Assembly (NCBI RefSeq): GCF_003185655.1
Contig: NZ_QHJQ01000006.1
Span: forward strand, 146,603 to 210,602
DNA: 64,000 nucleotides
Source: Coraliomargarita sinensis
Lineage (GTDB): Bacteria; Verrucomicrobiota; Verrucomicrobiia; Opitutales; Coraliomargaritaceae
Reading direction: 5' to 3'
In this document: positions 37,178-46,174 of the stretch, in pieces
Layout: each line of letters begins with the position of its first letter
How positions within the stretch are numbered: the first letter of the stretch is position 1
The notes under the pieces: generated by a model
Told to the model about the DNA's origin: nothing
Database searches by the model: none
The model's input: only the letters and a program-made list of their open reading frames with translations
Position numbers and translations under genes: made by a program

Positions 37178-37546
37178 TTACGGAAGCGTAATAACCGGCG
37201 CGTCGCTCCATAACTGATCCAGCTTGTAATAATCGCGCATTTCCTCGGTTTGCAGGTGTACCATAAAATCAAAGGCATCAATGACCAGCCAGCCACTGCC
37301 GATCTCCCGTTCCTGCCCGATCAGTTGTACCCCGGCCTCCTTGAGTTTTGCATCGAGAGTGGTTTTCAGCGCCTTGACGTGTGGCTCCGAGGTCGCGCTG
37401 ACAAGAATCATGTAATCCGTAATCGATGACTTGCCACGAACGTCCAGCACTTTGATCGATTCCCCTTTCTTGTCTTCGATCGCGGCGATAGCGCAGCGCA
37501 TTTCTTCTAATGTCTTCTTTCGGGTGAAATTTCTCTTATCTGGCAT
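37178..37546 (-). CDS. rsfS: ribosomal silencing factor RsfS
   Basis: A 122-residue RsfS/Iojap protein that binds ribosomal protein L14 and blocks subunit joining in starvation. The core GKSSITDYMILVSATSEPHV and the WLVIDAFDFMVHLQT strand are typical. It follows nadD by 12 bases, a gene order common in many bacteria. Confidence 0.95.
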   Translation of the reverse strand: MPDKRNFTRKKTLEEMRCAIAAIEDKKGESIKVLDVRGKSSITDYMILVSATSEPHVKALKTTLDAKLKEAGVQLIGQEREIGSGWLVIDAFDFMVHLQTEEMRDYYKLDQLWSDAPVITLP

Positions 37547-37558
37547 AGTGAAAAGGCA

Positions 37559-38167
37559 TTAGGTATACAGGCCCTCTTCCCGAATGAAAGCTTCAACTGA
37601 TTGTGGCAGCAGTCCAATTACGGACTCTCCATTCACAATTCGTTCCCGAATCGAGGTGGAGCTCTCTTCCATCAAAGGTGCATCAATTGTCTCGTATTTG
37701 AGCCCGGACACCCCCGGAGCAGACAACTGATACCCGGGCCGGGCCAAGACCAGAAAAGTAACCGCCTGCGCCAATTCTCTGATCGCATGCCAGCGGTCGA
37801 GTTGCTCGAGTTGATCGCCGCCAATGATCCAGTAGAGGTCCGCGTCCGGCATGCGCGCTTTGAACGCTTGTACCGTGTCCACGGTGTAACTGACCCCGCC
37901 ACGTTTTAATTCCGAATCATCAATCACGAAGCCCGCCTCGCCGGCCAATGCGAGTTCGAGCATTTTAAGGCGCGCCGCATCGCTGGCGACGGGGCTGTGC
38001 GCTTTCAGCGGAGACTGGGCTGCCGGGATGAAAGCCACCCGGTCAAGAGATGCCTGCCTTCGGGCAGCACGGGCCACTTCCAAGTGCGCACGGTGCACCG
38101 GATCAAACGCACCTCCGTAGAGTGCGATCCGCGGCTTATGGGTTGCCTGATGCTCTTGAGTCGTCAT
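37559..38167 (-). CDS. nadD: nicotinate-nucleotide adenylyltransferase
   Basis: A 202-residue nucleotidyltransferase that joins nicotinate mononucleotide and ATP for NAD synthesis. ALYGGAFDPVHRAHL is the HxGH-type motif and EESSTSIRERI the C-terminal ISSTxIR motif; IIGGDQLEQL is also conserved. It is first in the nadD-rsfS pair and divergent from the ExoD gene, 42 bases away. Confidence 0.95.
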   Translation of the reverse strand: MTTQEHQATHKPRIALYGGAFDPVHRAHLEVARAARRQASLDRVAFIPAAQSPLKAHSPVASDAARLKMLELALAGEAGFVIDDSELKRGGVSYTVDTVQAFKARMPDADLYWIIGGDQLEQLDRWHAIRELAQAVTFLVLARPGYQLSAPGVSGLKYETIDAPLMEESSTSIRERIVNGESVIGLLPQSVEAFIREEGLYT

Positions 38168-38209
38168 TTACAAACAGAACACAGTGAGTTAAGACCCGCC
38201 CAATCACAA

Positions 38210-38872
38210 ATGCAAACCGACCAGGATTCAGCCCAACATGTGCCACTCGGCCAAGCGCTCGAAGCATTACTCAAGACAGAGGATGCACGGGGCCCGTCAA
38301 TCAGCGAAATCACGGGGGCCGTCGGCGAGAAAGGCTTTGGTCTGGTATTGATGGTGCTTTCCCTACCGAGTGCCCTGCCCGTTCCCGCACCGGGCTACAG
38401 CACCCCCTTCGGCATCGTGATCGGGCTTATCGCGTTGCAAATGATACTCGGCCGGCAAGCTCTCTGGATTCCGGAAAAGCTTAAAGGCGTCCGCATCAAA
38501 CCTTCCCTGGCCAATCGAATGCTCGGGACGGCCGCCAAATTCCTGAAAAAGATTGAGCGCCTTATTCGCCCGAGACAGCGCTGGATTCGATCCCGGGCCG
38601 GGCAAGCAGGGCTGGCCTGCGTCATTCTGATCATGGCCTGCCTGATGATGCTGCCCATTCCCCTGACCAATACCTTCCCTGCCATGGTGATCTTTCTGAT
38701 CGGAATCGGGCTCTCCGAAGAAGACGGCCTGCTCGCTCTGGGGGCTTTTGCGGTCGGCCTGCTCGCGATCGCCCTCTATGCGGCCGTCATCTATATATTC
38801 CTCACCCAGGGCCCCGAAGCAGTCGACGGCATTAAAGACTGGATCAAAGCACGACTGGGAATGGGTGACTAG
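38210..38872 (+). CDS. ExoD family membrane protein
   Basis: A 220-residue protein of the exopolysaccharide-synthesis ExoD family; biochemical role unknown. A cytoplasmic helix (GPSISEITGAVGEKGFG) is followed by four or five membrane segments with LPSALPVPAPGYSTPFGI and LPIPLTNTFPA, the paired family signatures. An upstream in-frame ATG at 37997 lies inside nadD and is rejected; ATG 38210 clears the nadD start. Confidence 0.88.
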   Translation: MQTDQDSAQHVPLGQALEALLKTEDARGPSISEITGAVGEKGFGLVLMVLSLPSALPVPAPGYSTPFGIVIGLIALQMILGRQALWIPEKLKGVRIKPSLANRMLGTAAKFLKKIERLIRPRQRWIRSRAGQAGLACVILIMACLMMLPIPLTNTFPAMVIFLIGIGLSEEDGLLALGAFAVGLLAIALYAAVIYIFLTQGPEAVDGIKDWIKARLGMGD

Positions 38873-38897
38873 AACCACCGAAATTGATTCCCCGGAC

Positions 38898-40481
38898 TTA
38901 TCGGGGCCGGTACTGGATCGCCTTCAAATTATTCTCGAGACGGACATCCTCATTGAGATCTTCGGGTAAGACGCGGGCGGCGAGATCAAGCGTCTGCTCA
39001 CTGTCGATAGAGGGCAACTGTGCGTAAACCTTGCGCGTGGTGGTCTGCCCGGGGCCAAGCGTACCAATCGTGAATGACATGGGCTCACTGTCATTGATCA
39101 AGACCTCCAGCTGCGCTTCGTTAAACCACTTGGTCCCCCTGTTTTGCACGGTGACTTCGACCGGCATGTTGGTGCCGGGCTGAGCATCGGCACTCAGATG
39201 AATCCCGGCCAGAGCAATATCGAGAATCCCGGGGGTCGCCCGTTCACGCAAACGGTCCCAGTCCAACAATCCGGCACCGTACACCGGATCAGGCCCGGGC
39301 GCACCTGCATCGTTCAGATAGCGCCGGAGCAACTTGACCGCTTCATCACCGGACATGGCTTCTTCACCGGACATCAACGACGCCAAGGTTCCGCTGACAA
39401 AGGGAGCGGCCGCCGAGGTCCCGGAAAAGAGTATTGTCCCTTCATCTTCCTTGGCCGTGCGAATTCCGATACCGGGCGCCGCAAAATCAATCTTTTGGGA
39501 TTGGTTGGGGAAAACCGCCTGACTGCCTTTGGCATCCAGCGCAGTGACCGAAAGAACTTGATCATAAGCCGCTGGAAAAGGCATGCGGTCATAACCGTCA
39601 TTCCCCGCGGCTGCGACGAGAAGAACCCCCCGGTCACTGGCATATTTAACCGCCTGTCGCATCAGTAGGGAATCCTCATACACTCCCAGGCTCATATTGA
39701 TGACTTTAACGCCCATGTCCACGGCCTGCACAATTCCTTCCGCGACATGATAACTGTTGCCCTGTCCCTCATCATCGAGAACGCGAACGACAAAGAGCTC
39801 GGCGTTGGGCGCAATGCCCTCTTTCCCGGCAATAATGGAAGCGACGGAAGTGCCGTGGGCAGCACCCGGACCGGCTACGCCCCCACCGGCCAGGTCGATG
39901 TTTACAATGTAGACATCATCAAATTGCGGATGTGCTTTAATCCCCGAATCGAGAATTGCGACGATCACTCCGGAACCGTCGCCTTGGGGCAGTCCCTTCA
40001 CGATGGATCGTGCGGAAGCTCCGTAGCCACGTAATCCGGCCAGTGCCACCGGGTCGATTTCCACGGGGGGCAAAGGCTGCTTCACCCGGTGCGAATAACT
40101 GGCCCTGGCGCCATATCGGCCGAAATTCACCGAAAGGAGCGCGTCGTCCGGAATGCGCACGGCCAGCAATTCATCGATCTGGCCGAGAGGTTTGTGGCCG
40201 GCTTCCATCAAAGCGGCAATATAAGCCAGGTAGTCCCTGCGACTGCCAAAATGAATCACATACTCTCCGGGAACGGCTTCAGGCGGCAATTCCGGCAATA
40301 CATCCTGCACAGAATCGGTCTTCACCTCCGGGAAATCAAAAAAGACCTGCTCGCTGGTCGCCCCCTGTTCATCATCCGCCCCCGAAGAAGGTTCGAGTTG
40401 CTGCAAGGCCAGATAAACACCCAGCATGCCCCCGACGATAATGAGAATAGCAAAAACAAAATAAATCCGGAAAGCCTTCAT
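38898..40481 (-). CDS. membrane-anchored subtilisin-like serine protease with CARDB-like domain
   Basis: A 527-residue S8 protease. One N-terminal helix (about 6-26) anchors it outside the cytoplasm. A pro-region runs to about 165. The catalytic triad is Asp178 (AILDSGIKAH), His209 (GAAHGTSVAS) and Ser356 (SGTSAAAP), with oxyanion Asn294 (AAGNDGY). A C-terminal beta domain (about 420-525, PVEVTVQNRGTKWF) resembles CARDB adhesion or docking modules. It is convergent with the ExoD gene. Confidence 0.93.
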   Translation of the reverse strand: MKAFRIYFVFAILIIVGGMLGVYLALQQLEPSSGADDEQGATSEQVFFDFPEVKTDSVQDVLPELPPEAVPGEYVIHFGSRRDYLAYIAALMEAGHKPLGQIDELLAVRIPDDALLSVNFGRYGARASYSHRVKQPLPPVEIDPVALAGLRGYGASARSIVKGLPQGDGSGVIVAILDSGIKAHPQFDDVYIVNIDLAGGGVAGPGAAHGTSVASIIAGKEGIAPNAELFVVRVLDDEGQGNSYHVAEGIVQAVDMGVKVINMSLGVYEDSLLMRQAVKYASDRGVLLVAAAGNDGYDRMPFPAAYDQVLSVTALDAKGSQAVFPNQSQKIDFAAPGIGIRTAKEDEGTILFSGTSAAAPFVSGTLASLMSGEEAMSGDEAVKLLRRYLNDAGAPGPDPVYGAGLLDWDRLRERATPGILDIALAGIHLSADAQPGTNMPVEVTVQNRGTKWFNEAQLEVLINDSEPMSFTIGTLGPGQTTTRKVYAQLPSIDSEQTLDLAARVLPEDLNEDVRLENNLKAIQYRPR

Positions 40482-40524
40482 CGGCGAATAAACTAGACTT
40501 GGTCACATTTAGAGCAACCGTCTA

Positions 40525-41220
40525 ATGCAAATGCATATAATCTGCTTCCAACACGTGCCTTTCGAAGGCCCGGCCGCGATCGCGGATTGGGCCGACTCGC
40601 GCGGGCATGCCCTGGAATGCATCCGGTTATTCGACAATGAGCCGACACCCCCCTGTGACAGCTACGATATGCTTTTGATTATGGGTGGCCCCATGAATAT
40701 TGACGAGGAAACCGAACACCCGTGGTTGACCGCTGAAAAGGCGGCGATCCGGGAGGCCATCCAGGCCGGTAAAATCGTGGTCGGCATTTGCCTCGGTGCG
40801 CAGCTGATCGCTGATGCTCTGGGAGCAAAGGTTGAGCGCGGGCCACAAGCCGAAATCGGCTGGCTACCGATTGAGAAGAGCCCGGAGGCGTCACAAGCGC
40901 TCCGCCTCCCCGATTCGCTGCGCGTCTTTCATTGGCACGGTGACAGTTTTACCCTTCCCGTCGGAGCCGTGCGTATCGCCTCCAGTGCCGCTTGTCCCCA
41001 TCAAGGTTTTCTCTATCAGGAGCGTGTGCTCGCGTTGCAGTGTCACCTCGAAAGCACCCCCGCAAGCATGCATGCACTGATCGATGCCTGCGAAGATGAA
41101 ATTGGCATTGGACCCTACATTCAGGACGCCTCCACCATGCGCTCGGAACCGGAAACTACGTTCCGGAACATGCAAGCCGTGCTCTTTCAACTACTTGATC
41201 GGATAAGCTGCCATGGTTGA
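40525..41220 (+). CDS. class I glutamine amidotransferase-like protein
   Basis: A 231-residue stand-alone GATase1 domain like those annotated GMP synthase-like. The nucleophile is Cys89 in GICLGAQL; LIMGGPMNID and a histidine in QCHLE complete the site. Stand-alone members hydrolyse glutamine or gamma-glutamyl compounds. The true substrate is unknown. Its last 8 bases overlap lipB, suggesting one operon with lipB and lipA. Confidence 0.88.
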   Translation: MQMHIICFQHVPFEGPAAIADWADSRGHALECIRLFDNEPTPPCDSYDMLLIMGGPMNIDEETEHPWLTAEKAAIREAIQAGKIVVGICLGAQLIADALGAKVERGPQAEIGWLPIEKSPEASQALRLPDSLRVFHWHGDSFTLPVGAVRIASSAACPHQGFLYQERVLALQCHLESTPASMHALIDACEDEIGIGPYIQDASTMRSEPETTFRNMQAVLFQLLDRISCHG

Positions 41221-41866
41221 GATCGAAATCATCGACTGGGGGCGCACCCGCTACGCCGAAGCTTTTGAAGAACAGAAAGCGCGGGTTGCCCGGCGCAAGG
41301 CGGGGGACTGCGGCGATGCCCTGATTTTCACGGAGCACGACCCCGTTTACACAATGGGCCTGCGCAAGGGTGCCGACCAACATCTGATCTGGGACGAGGC
41401 GACCCTGGCCGAACATGGCGTGGAGGTCTTTAAAAGTAATCGCGGCGGCGACATCACCTATCACGGGCCGGGGCAAATTGTCGGCTACCCTATTCTCTCG
41501 CTACATGCGCGCAAAGACCTGCATGCCTACCTCCGGGATCTGGAAGAAGTGGTCATCCGCACCCTCACGGGATTCGGGCTGGAGAGTGCCCGGCGCGAGG
41601 GCAAGACCGGGATCTGGCTGGAAACCCGAAAAATCTGCGCGATCGGAGTGGCGGTGAAAAGCTGGATTACCTACCATGGTTTTGCACTCAACGTCGCCCC
41701 CGACCTGAACCACTTCAACGGTATCGTGCCCTGCGGCATCACCGACGGAACCGTCACTTCTATGGCAAATGAGCTAGGCTACTCAATCGGAATGGCGGAC
41801 GTAAAAGCGGCTTTAGCGGTTGAATTTCGAAAAGTTTTTGCAAACACTGCGACGGATAATGAGTGA
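41213..41866 (+). CDS. lipB: octanoyltransferase LipB
   Basis: A 217-residue enzyme that moves octanoyl groups from acyl carrier protein to lipoyl domains. RGGDITYHGPGQ, the lysine in RKICAIGVAVKSW and the catalytic cysteine in VPCGITDGTVTS are present. It overlaps both neighbours by 8 bases and works directly before LipA in lipoate synthesis. Confidence 0.96.
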   Translation: MVEIEIIDWGRTRYAEAFEEQKARVARRKAGDCGDALIFTEHDPVYTMGLRKGADQHLIWDEATLAEHGVEVFKSNRGGDITYHGPGQIVGYPILSLHARKDLHAYLRDLEEVVIRTLTGFGLESARREGKTGIWLETRKICAIGVAVKSWITYHGFALNVAPDLNHFNGIVPCGITDGTVTSMANELGYSIGMADVKAALAVEFRKVFANTATDNE

Positions 41867-42782
41867 AAGAAAACCAGATTGGCTGCGCGCCAAGTTACCG
41901 ACCAGCAAGGAATACAAGGAAGTCCGGGCGATCGTGGACTCCCACGACTTGCATACGGTCTGTAAAAGTGCGCAGTGCCCCAACATGGGTGAATGCTGGT
42001 CGCGTGGCACCGCTACGGTCATGATCCTGGGCAATATCTGCACGCGTTCCTGTCGCTTCTGCGCGATTCAAACCGGTCGTCCCACCGAGCTGGACCTCGG
42101 CGAGCCGGCCCGCGTCGCCGAGTCCATTGCCAAGATGGACCTGAAACATACGGTCATCACCTCAGTCGCCCGTGACGATTTGAAAGACGGCGGCGCCTCG
42201 GTTTGGGCGGCAACTATCCGGGCGGTCCACAACCGCGTGCCGGAATGCGCGGTCGAGGTGCTGACAGCTGACTTTCGCGGACAACAGGAGTACCTTGATG
42301 TCGTACTCGATGCCTGCCCCGATATTTTTAATCACAACCTTGAAACCGTAAAGCGGCTGCAGCGTCCGATCCGAAAGACGGCACGCTACGACCGCTCGCT
42401 CTGGGTACTGGAACACGCCAAGTCGCGCGGATTTATCACCAAGTCCGGTATCATGCTGGGAATCGGCGAGAAAGAAGACGAGATCAAGGAAGTGTTGCAG
42501 GATATGGTCAATGTCGGCGTGGACGTGCTGACCATCGGGCAATACCTGCAGCCCTCCAAGGAACACCAGCCCATCGACCGCTGGGTCCATCCGGACGAGT
42601 TCAAGCGCTGGAAAGACTTCGCCCTGGAAATCGGTTTCGGTGTTTGTGAGTCTGGCCCGATGATCCGCTCCTCGTACCATGCCGAAGAGCAATCCGCCAA
42701 ATACGACGTGCGTGCCCGCCGTCGTGCCATGCAGGCGGAAATGAAAGCCGCCAAGGAAGTCGAGCTTCTGAGCGGTGTGTAA
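41859..42782 (+). CDS. lipA: lipoyl synthase LipA
   Basis: A 307-residue radical SAM enzyme that inserts two sulfurs into octanoyl groups. The auxiliary cluster cysteines are 35, 40 and 46 (CKSAQCPNMGEC); the radical SAM cluster is CTRSCRFC (61, 65, 68); and the C-terminal RSSYHAEE serine motif is present. The start at 41859 overlaps the lipB stop by 8 bases; an earlier start at 41820 adds 13 residues translated inside lipB. Confidence 0.96.
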   Translation: MSERKPDWLRAKLPTSKEYKEVRAIVDSHDLHTVCKSAQCPNMGECWSRGTATVMILGNICTRSCRFCAIQTGRPTELDLGEPARVAESIAKMDLKHTVITSVARDDLKDGGASVWAATIRAVHNRVPECAVEVLTADFRGQQEYLDVVLDACPDIFNHNLETVKRLQRPIRKTARYDRSLWVLEHAKSRGFITKSGIMLGIGEKEDEIKEVLQDMVNVGVDVLTIGQYLQPSKEHQPIDRWVHPDEFKRWKDFALEIGFGVCESGPMIRSSYHAEEQSAKYDVRARRRAMQAEMKAAKEVELLSGV

Positions 42783-43089
42783 ACGAAGCCCCTTTAGCCG
42801 GCTGCCCGCAAGTGCAAACGGGACCGCCTGCTTTTACCAGTTCACAGGGCGAATACGAAATCGAATTAAAATTGATGTAATCTAACAGTTTATTTTGTAG
42901 CGATGGCAGCATGCCTCGGCGAAATTCAATGAAGACGGGGCCTCTGCCATCCTGATCATAAATATCGGGAGAGAGCCAGAGACTGGCTCTGCTACATCAA
43001 TCCGATTGAACCATCATTAAATCGAAGCCGTGTAAAGCACTGTGACTACGTTAAATGAGCTTAAGTGAGCGTCATTCCGGTATCAGAGC
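42783..43089. other. intergenic region, no gene seen
   Basis: This stretch separates convergent lipA and the Gfo/Idh/MocA gene. An 8-bp hairpin AGAGCCAG-AGA-CTGGCTCT lies at 42972-42990, without a T-run. Nothing else is supported. Confidence 0.5.
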
Positions 43090-43121
43090 AAAAAAACGGC
43101 ATGGCCGAAGCCATGCCGTTT
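43090..43121 (-). terminator. rho-independent terminator of the ThuA-Gfo operon
   Basis: Read on the minus strand: AAACGGCATGGC, a TTCG tetraloop, GCCATGCCGTTT and a run of seven T. The perfect 12-bp stem ends 21 bases after the Gfo stop codon. The UUCG loop adds stability. Confidence 0.9.
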
Positions 43122-43142
43122 GAATAAGAGATTAACAGAAAC

Positions 43143-44495
43143 CTACCCGTTCAGGGTCCAACCCTTGCGGTAAGGTTTGGTCAAATACTGGTTGGCGGCA
43201 GCATTATTCGTCACCACCCCGTTGGCGGCGTCATACTCCAGATCCGTGCCGGCACGGAATGCGACGAGACCGAGACACATGTTTTCGATCATATTGGCGC
43301 TGTACTCAAAGTTGCACGCGGTGTCGGCGGGTTTACCATTTTTACAAGCCTGGGTCCATTGCTTCTGGAAGTTGCCCAGATCATCAATCAACTCGTCTTC
43401 CGGACGCGGCTTGTAGTAGCTCATATTGCCCGACCGGCCGTCCGGCAGAATCAACCGCTTTGTGAAATCGGTAATGACAAAGCCCTTTTCGCCCTTGAAC
43501 ATGGCACCGTGACCGATTCTGTTCAGGTCAATCCAACGGTTGGGCGATTTCGGCATCGCCCCGCCCTGGAACCAGGTGCAGCGAATTTCGTCGCGCCAAC
43601 TGTTTGCGGGCAACATCAGGCTCGTCGTGAGGTTGACCGGAGTGACCTCCGGATTGAACTCTTCCGGCGACTTCGAAACCACCTTGGTGGGCAGCTCTGC
43701 ATCCAGAACATTCCACGCCAGATCCATGGTGTGACTGCCCATATCGCCCATTTGGCCGATACCGAAGTCCCAGTACATGTTCCAGTTCAGGCAATTGGCA
43801 CCGGGGCGACCGGAAACATACTCGGGGTTGAAAGGATGCTCGGGCGATGGCCCAAGCCAGAGGTCCCAGTTCAAGGTCGAAGGCACATCGTGTCCGCCCG
43901 GAAGATAGCCGGGCTTGGGAATTTGACGGTTCCCCCAAACATACACCTCTTTCAGGTCACCGATCACACCGTCGTGAATACACTCACGCAGGCGGTTGAA
44001 GTTCGGAAGCGCGTGACGCTGCATACCGACCTGGGTGGCCAGCTTGTGCTTCTTTTGTAAATAGGTTTCACGTACGGTCCGTGCCTCGTTCACGGTAATC
44101 GCCAGGGGCTTCTCCATGTAAACGTGAAGGTCGCGGTTCAGCGCCCAATTCGCGATGAAGGCGTGCGTGTGGTCGGTGGTGCAGCAGAGCACGGCGTCAA
44201 GGCCGGGGTGGTCGAGGCACTTCCGCCAATCCTCGTAGACTTTCGCGTCGGGAAACTCCTTGGCAGCAAAGGGGATGTTCAGCTGATTCACGTCGCAGAT
44301 CGCCACCACGTTCTCATCCTTAAGGGTGCCATAGTGCGCGCGGGCACGGCCGTACGCGCCGATCAGGGCCACATTGAGCCGGTTACTCGGTTTATTATCA
44401 CCAAAAAGTGTGCCTGTTGGCAGAATCATTAAGCCGGCGCCAGTCGCTGCTCCGGCACGAATGAAGTCGCGACGTTGAATACTGTTCTTTTTCAT
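43143..44495 (-). CDS. Gfo/Idh/MocA family oxidoreductase (Tat-exported)
   Basis: A 450-residue NAD(P)-dependent sugar oxidoreductase. The N-terminus has a twin-arginine signal ([15 protein letters not shown]) so it is probably exported folded with its cofactor. The Rossmann strand [14 protein letters not shown], the EKPLAIT catalytic lysine motif and [12 protein letters not shown] are typical. Relatives act in sugar or polysaccharide breakdown. It is 11 bases from the upstream ThuA-like gene, a frequent partner. Confidence 0.93.
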   Translation of the reverse strand: MKKNSIQRRDFIRAGAATGAGLMILPTGTLFGDNKPSNRLNVALIGAYGRARAHYGTLKDENVVAICDVNQLNIPFAAKEFPDAKVYEDWRKCLDHPGLDAVLCCTTDHTHAFIANWALNRDLHVYMEKPLAITVNEARTVRETYLQKKHKLATQVGMQRHALPNFNRLRECIHDGVIGDLKEVYVWGNRQIPKPGYLPGGHDVPSTLNWDLWLGPSPEHPFNPEYVSGRPGANCLNWNMYWDFGIGQMGDMGSHTMDLAWNVLDAELPTKVVSKSPEEFNPEVTPVNLTTSLMLPANSWRDEIRCTWFQGGAMPKSPNRWIDLNRIGHGAMFKGEKGFVITDFTKRLILPDGRSGNMSYYKPRPEDELIDDLGNFQKQWTQACKNGKPADTACNFEYSANMIENMCLGLVAFRAGTDLEYDAANGVVTNNAAANQYLTKPYRKGWTLNG

Positions 44496-44506
44496 AATGC
44501 TTCGTT

Positions 44507-45307
44507 TTATTTCGTGGTATTAATATTTTCGGCCACCGGTTTCCCGATCGCCCAGAGTAAGCCACGGGTGAACATTTCCATGTACTCATCCTGTAGCATG
44601 GTTTCGTTGTGATGACCAATCGTGGTGGCAAAAACCCGCGTCTTTTTGGGCCCATATTCGTTCACCCAGATGTTGGTGTGAAATTGGCCGTCTTTTTCCG
44701 CCCTGGATTGAGCCAGTGGCGTCATGGTGGGGTAAGTCTTTTTGATCAAATAAAGCTCTCCCTGCGGCGTTTTCCAATTCGTCATCCCCTTTATGGCTTC
44801 ATGCTCCGGGGCGACCAACTCGACCTCGAAGGGATACCTTTTATCGTGCCGCTGGGTGTAGAGACCACAGAACTCCCACCACGCCTCCCGATTCTCGCCG
44901 GTTCGATAAGAATGCATGGAACAATGCACTAAAACCGCCGGCACCCCATCGCGATGCGGCCTGAGGATATTTTCCACAAAAGCCTCGTTGCCGGAAGGGA
45001 TATTGGCAAAGCATTCATTGTGCACGACCACGTCGTAACCGTCGGCCCAGTCCGGATTATTATAGAGTGCCAGCTTACGGTTCCCTTTTGAGGTGCGTTG
45101 GTGGTAAATCGTCCATTCAACTTTCAGCTTCGACTTCAAATCGACCGCTGCCGGCAGGATTTCCCGCTGTTGGTTGTAGTCGTGGCAACACCCACCGGTC
45201 ACCAGGAGTGCCTTGATCCATGGCTCCGCTTTCTTGTCCGCCTGGAGGGAAACTGCCCCGAACAGGAGAAATGCTGTAAAAAAAAGTAGAAGTTTCTGTG
45301 TCTTCAT
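44507..45307 (-). CDS. ThuA-like domain protein, exported
   Basis: A 266-residue protein with a signal peptide (1-23) and a ThuA domain of glutamine-amidotransferase-like fold ([38 protein letters not shown]). ThuA was first linked to trehalose use; in related bacteria it often accompanies Gfo/Idh/MocA proteins in sugar modification. It begins a two-gene operon with the Gfo gene. Confidence 0.9.
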   Translation of the reverse strand: MKTQKLLLFFTAFLLFGAVSLQADKKAEPWIKALLVTGGCCHDYNQQREILPAAVDLKSKLKVEWTIYHQRTSKGNRKLALYNNPDWADGYDVVVHNECFANIPSGNEAFVENILRPHRDGVPAVLVHCSMHSYRTGENREAWWEFCGLYTQRHDKRYPFEVELVAPEHEAIKGMTNWKTPQGELYLIKKTYPTMTPLAQSRAEKDGQFHTNIWVNEYGPKKTRVFATTIGHHNETMLQDEYMEMFTRGLLWAIGKPVAENINTTK

Positions 45308-45361
45308 AAGGGGAATCGTGACAGTGGAAGCATGATTAGAACAGGACTTTCCCGGGCGAAG

Positions 45362-46111
45362 TCAATACGCACCCAAACGCATCCGTCGGCGAATGCGCAA
45401 CAACCCGGCAATCATGGCCCAGGCGTCGCGGAGCGGGTGCACCTTGCCCCCAGGAATCTCCCGCCAGGGGATACGCATCTCATTCACGGTGTAACCGGCC
45501 TGGTCCAGGGCCAGCAGTAGTTCGACATCAAAGATAAAGCCCCGCTCGCGCAGGTTTTCCGCAACTTCGCGAAACCCCACTCCCGGGATAAACTTGGCGC
45601 CACACTGTGTATCCTCGAAACGAATACCGATCAGTGCGTGCACGAGGAAGGAAAAGAGATAGAAGGAAATCAGCCGTCCGAGCGGGCGCTGGAGCGGAGT
45701 CTGCTCTGAATTGTGCCGCACGCCCACACAACCGCTTTCGGCACCGCTTGAAAGAGCCGCCTCCATCAGGCGAACCGTCGACGGCGCATCCACAGCGCCA
45801 TCACAGTCGACGAAGCCGAGCCAGGTGGCCTCAGGACAGGCCTCCCATGCGGAATAAATCGCGCCTCCCTTATGCGAGCGTTCACGAAAGCACATCGCCT
45901 CCACTCCGGGGTAAATTTCACGAAATGATTCGACCAGTTTTTTGACCTGAGTCTTTTCTTCTTCGGAGGAACCGTCATCCGCGACGATCCACCGGACGGG
46001 GAGTTCGGATTGACTCAGGGCTTCGGCCATCTTCGGCCCGAATTTCGCCAGGCGCGCCGAGTCGTTCCACACGGGCATCACAAGGACAAGAGTTTGCTCT
46101 GAGTCAGGCAC
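45362..46111 (-). CDS. family 2 glycosyltransferase
   Basis: A 249-residue GT-A enzyme. The N-terminal LVMPVWNDSARLAKFG, WIVADDGSSEEE and GFVDCDGAVD (metal-binding DxD region) motifs match dolichyl- or undecaprenyl-phosphate sugar transferases. CGAKFIPG and REIPGGKVHP follow. It probably charges a lipid carrier with a sugar. It is divergent from the Agl23-like gene, which may use such a lipid-linked donor. Confidence 0.9.
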   Translation of the reverse strand: MPDSEQTLVLVMPVWNDSARLAKFGPKMAEALSQSELPVRWIVADDGSSEEEKTQVKKLVESFREIYPGVEAMCFRERSHKGGAIYSAWEACPEATWLGFVDCDGAVDAPSTVRLMEAALSSGAESGCVGVRHNSEQTPLQRPLGRLISFYLFSFLVHALIGIRFEDTQCGAKFIPGVGFREVAENLRERGFIFDVELLLALDQAGYTVNEMRIPWREIPGGKVHPLRDAWAMIAGLLRIRRRMRLGAY

Positions 46112-46174
46112 CTGTTGACATTAGTCGAACGACCATGCCGACATCAAGGCAAAGCGTGATTGCGGAACCTGAAT

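Noticed and set aside
42972..42990. AGAGCCAG / CTGGCTCT hairpin as the lipA terminator
   Set aside because: It is about 190 bases past the stop codon and lacks a T-run on either strand.
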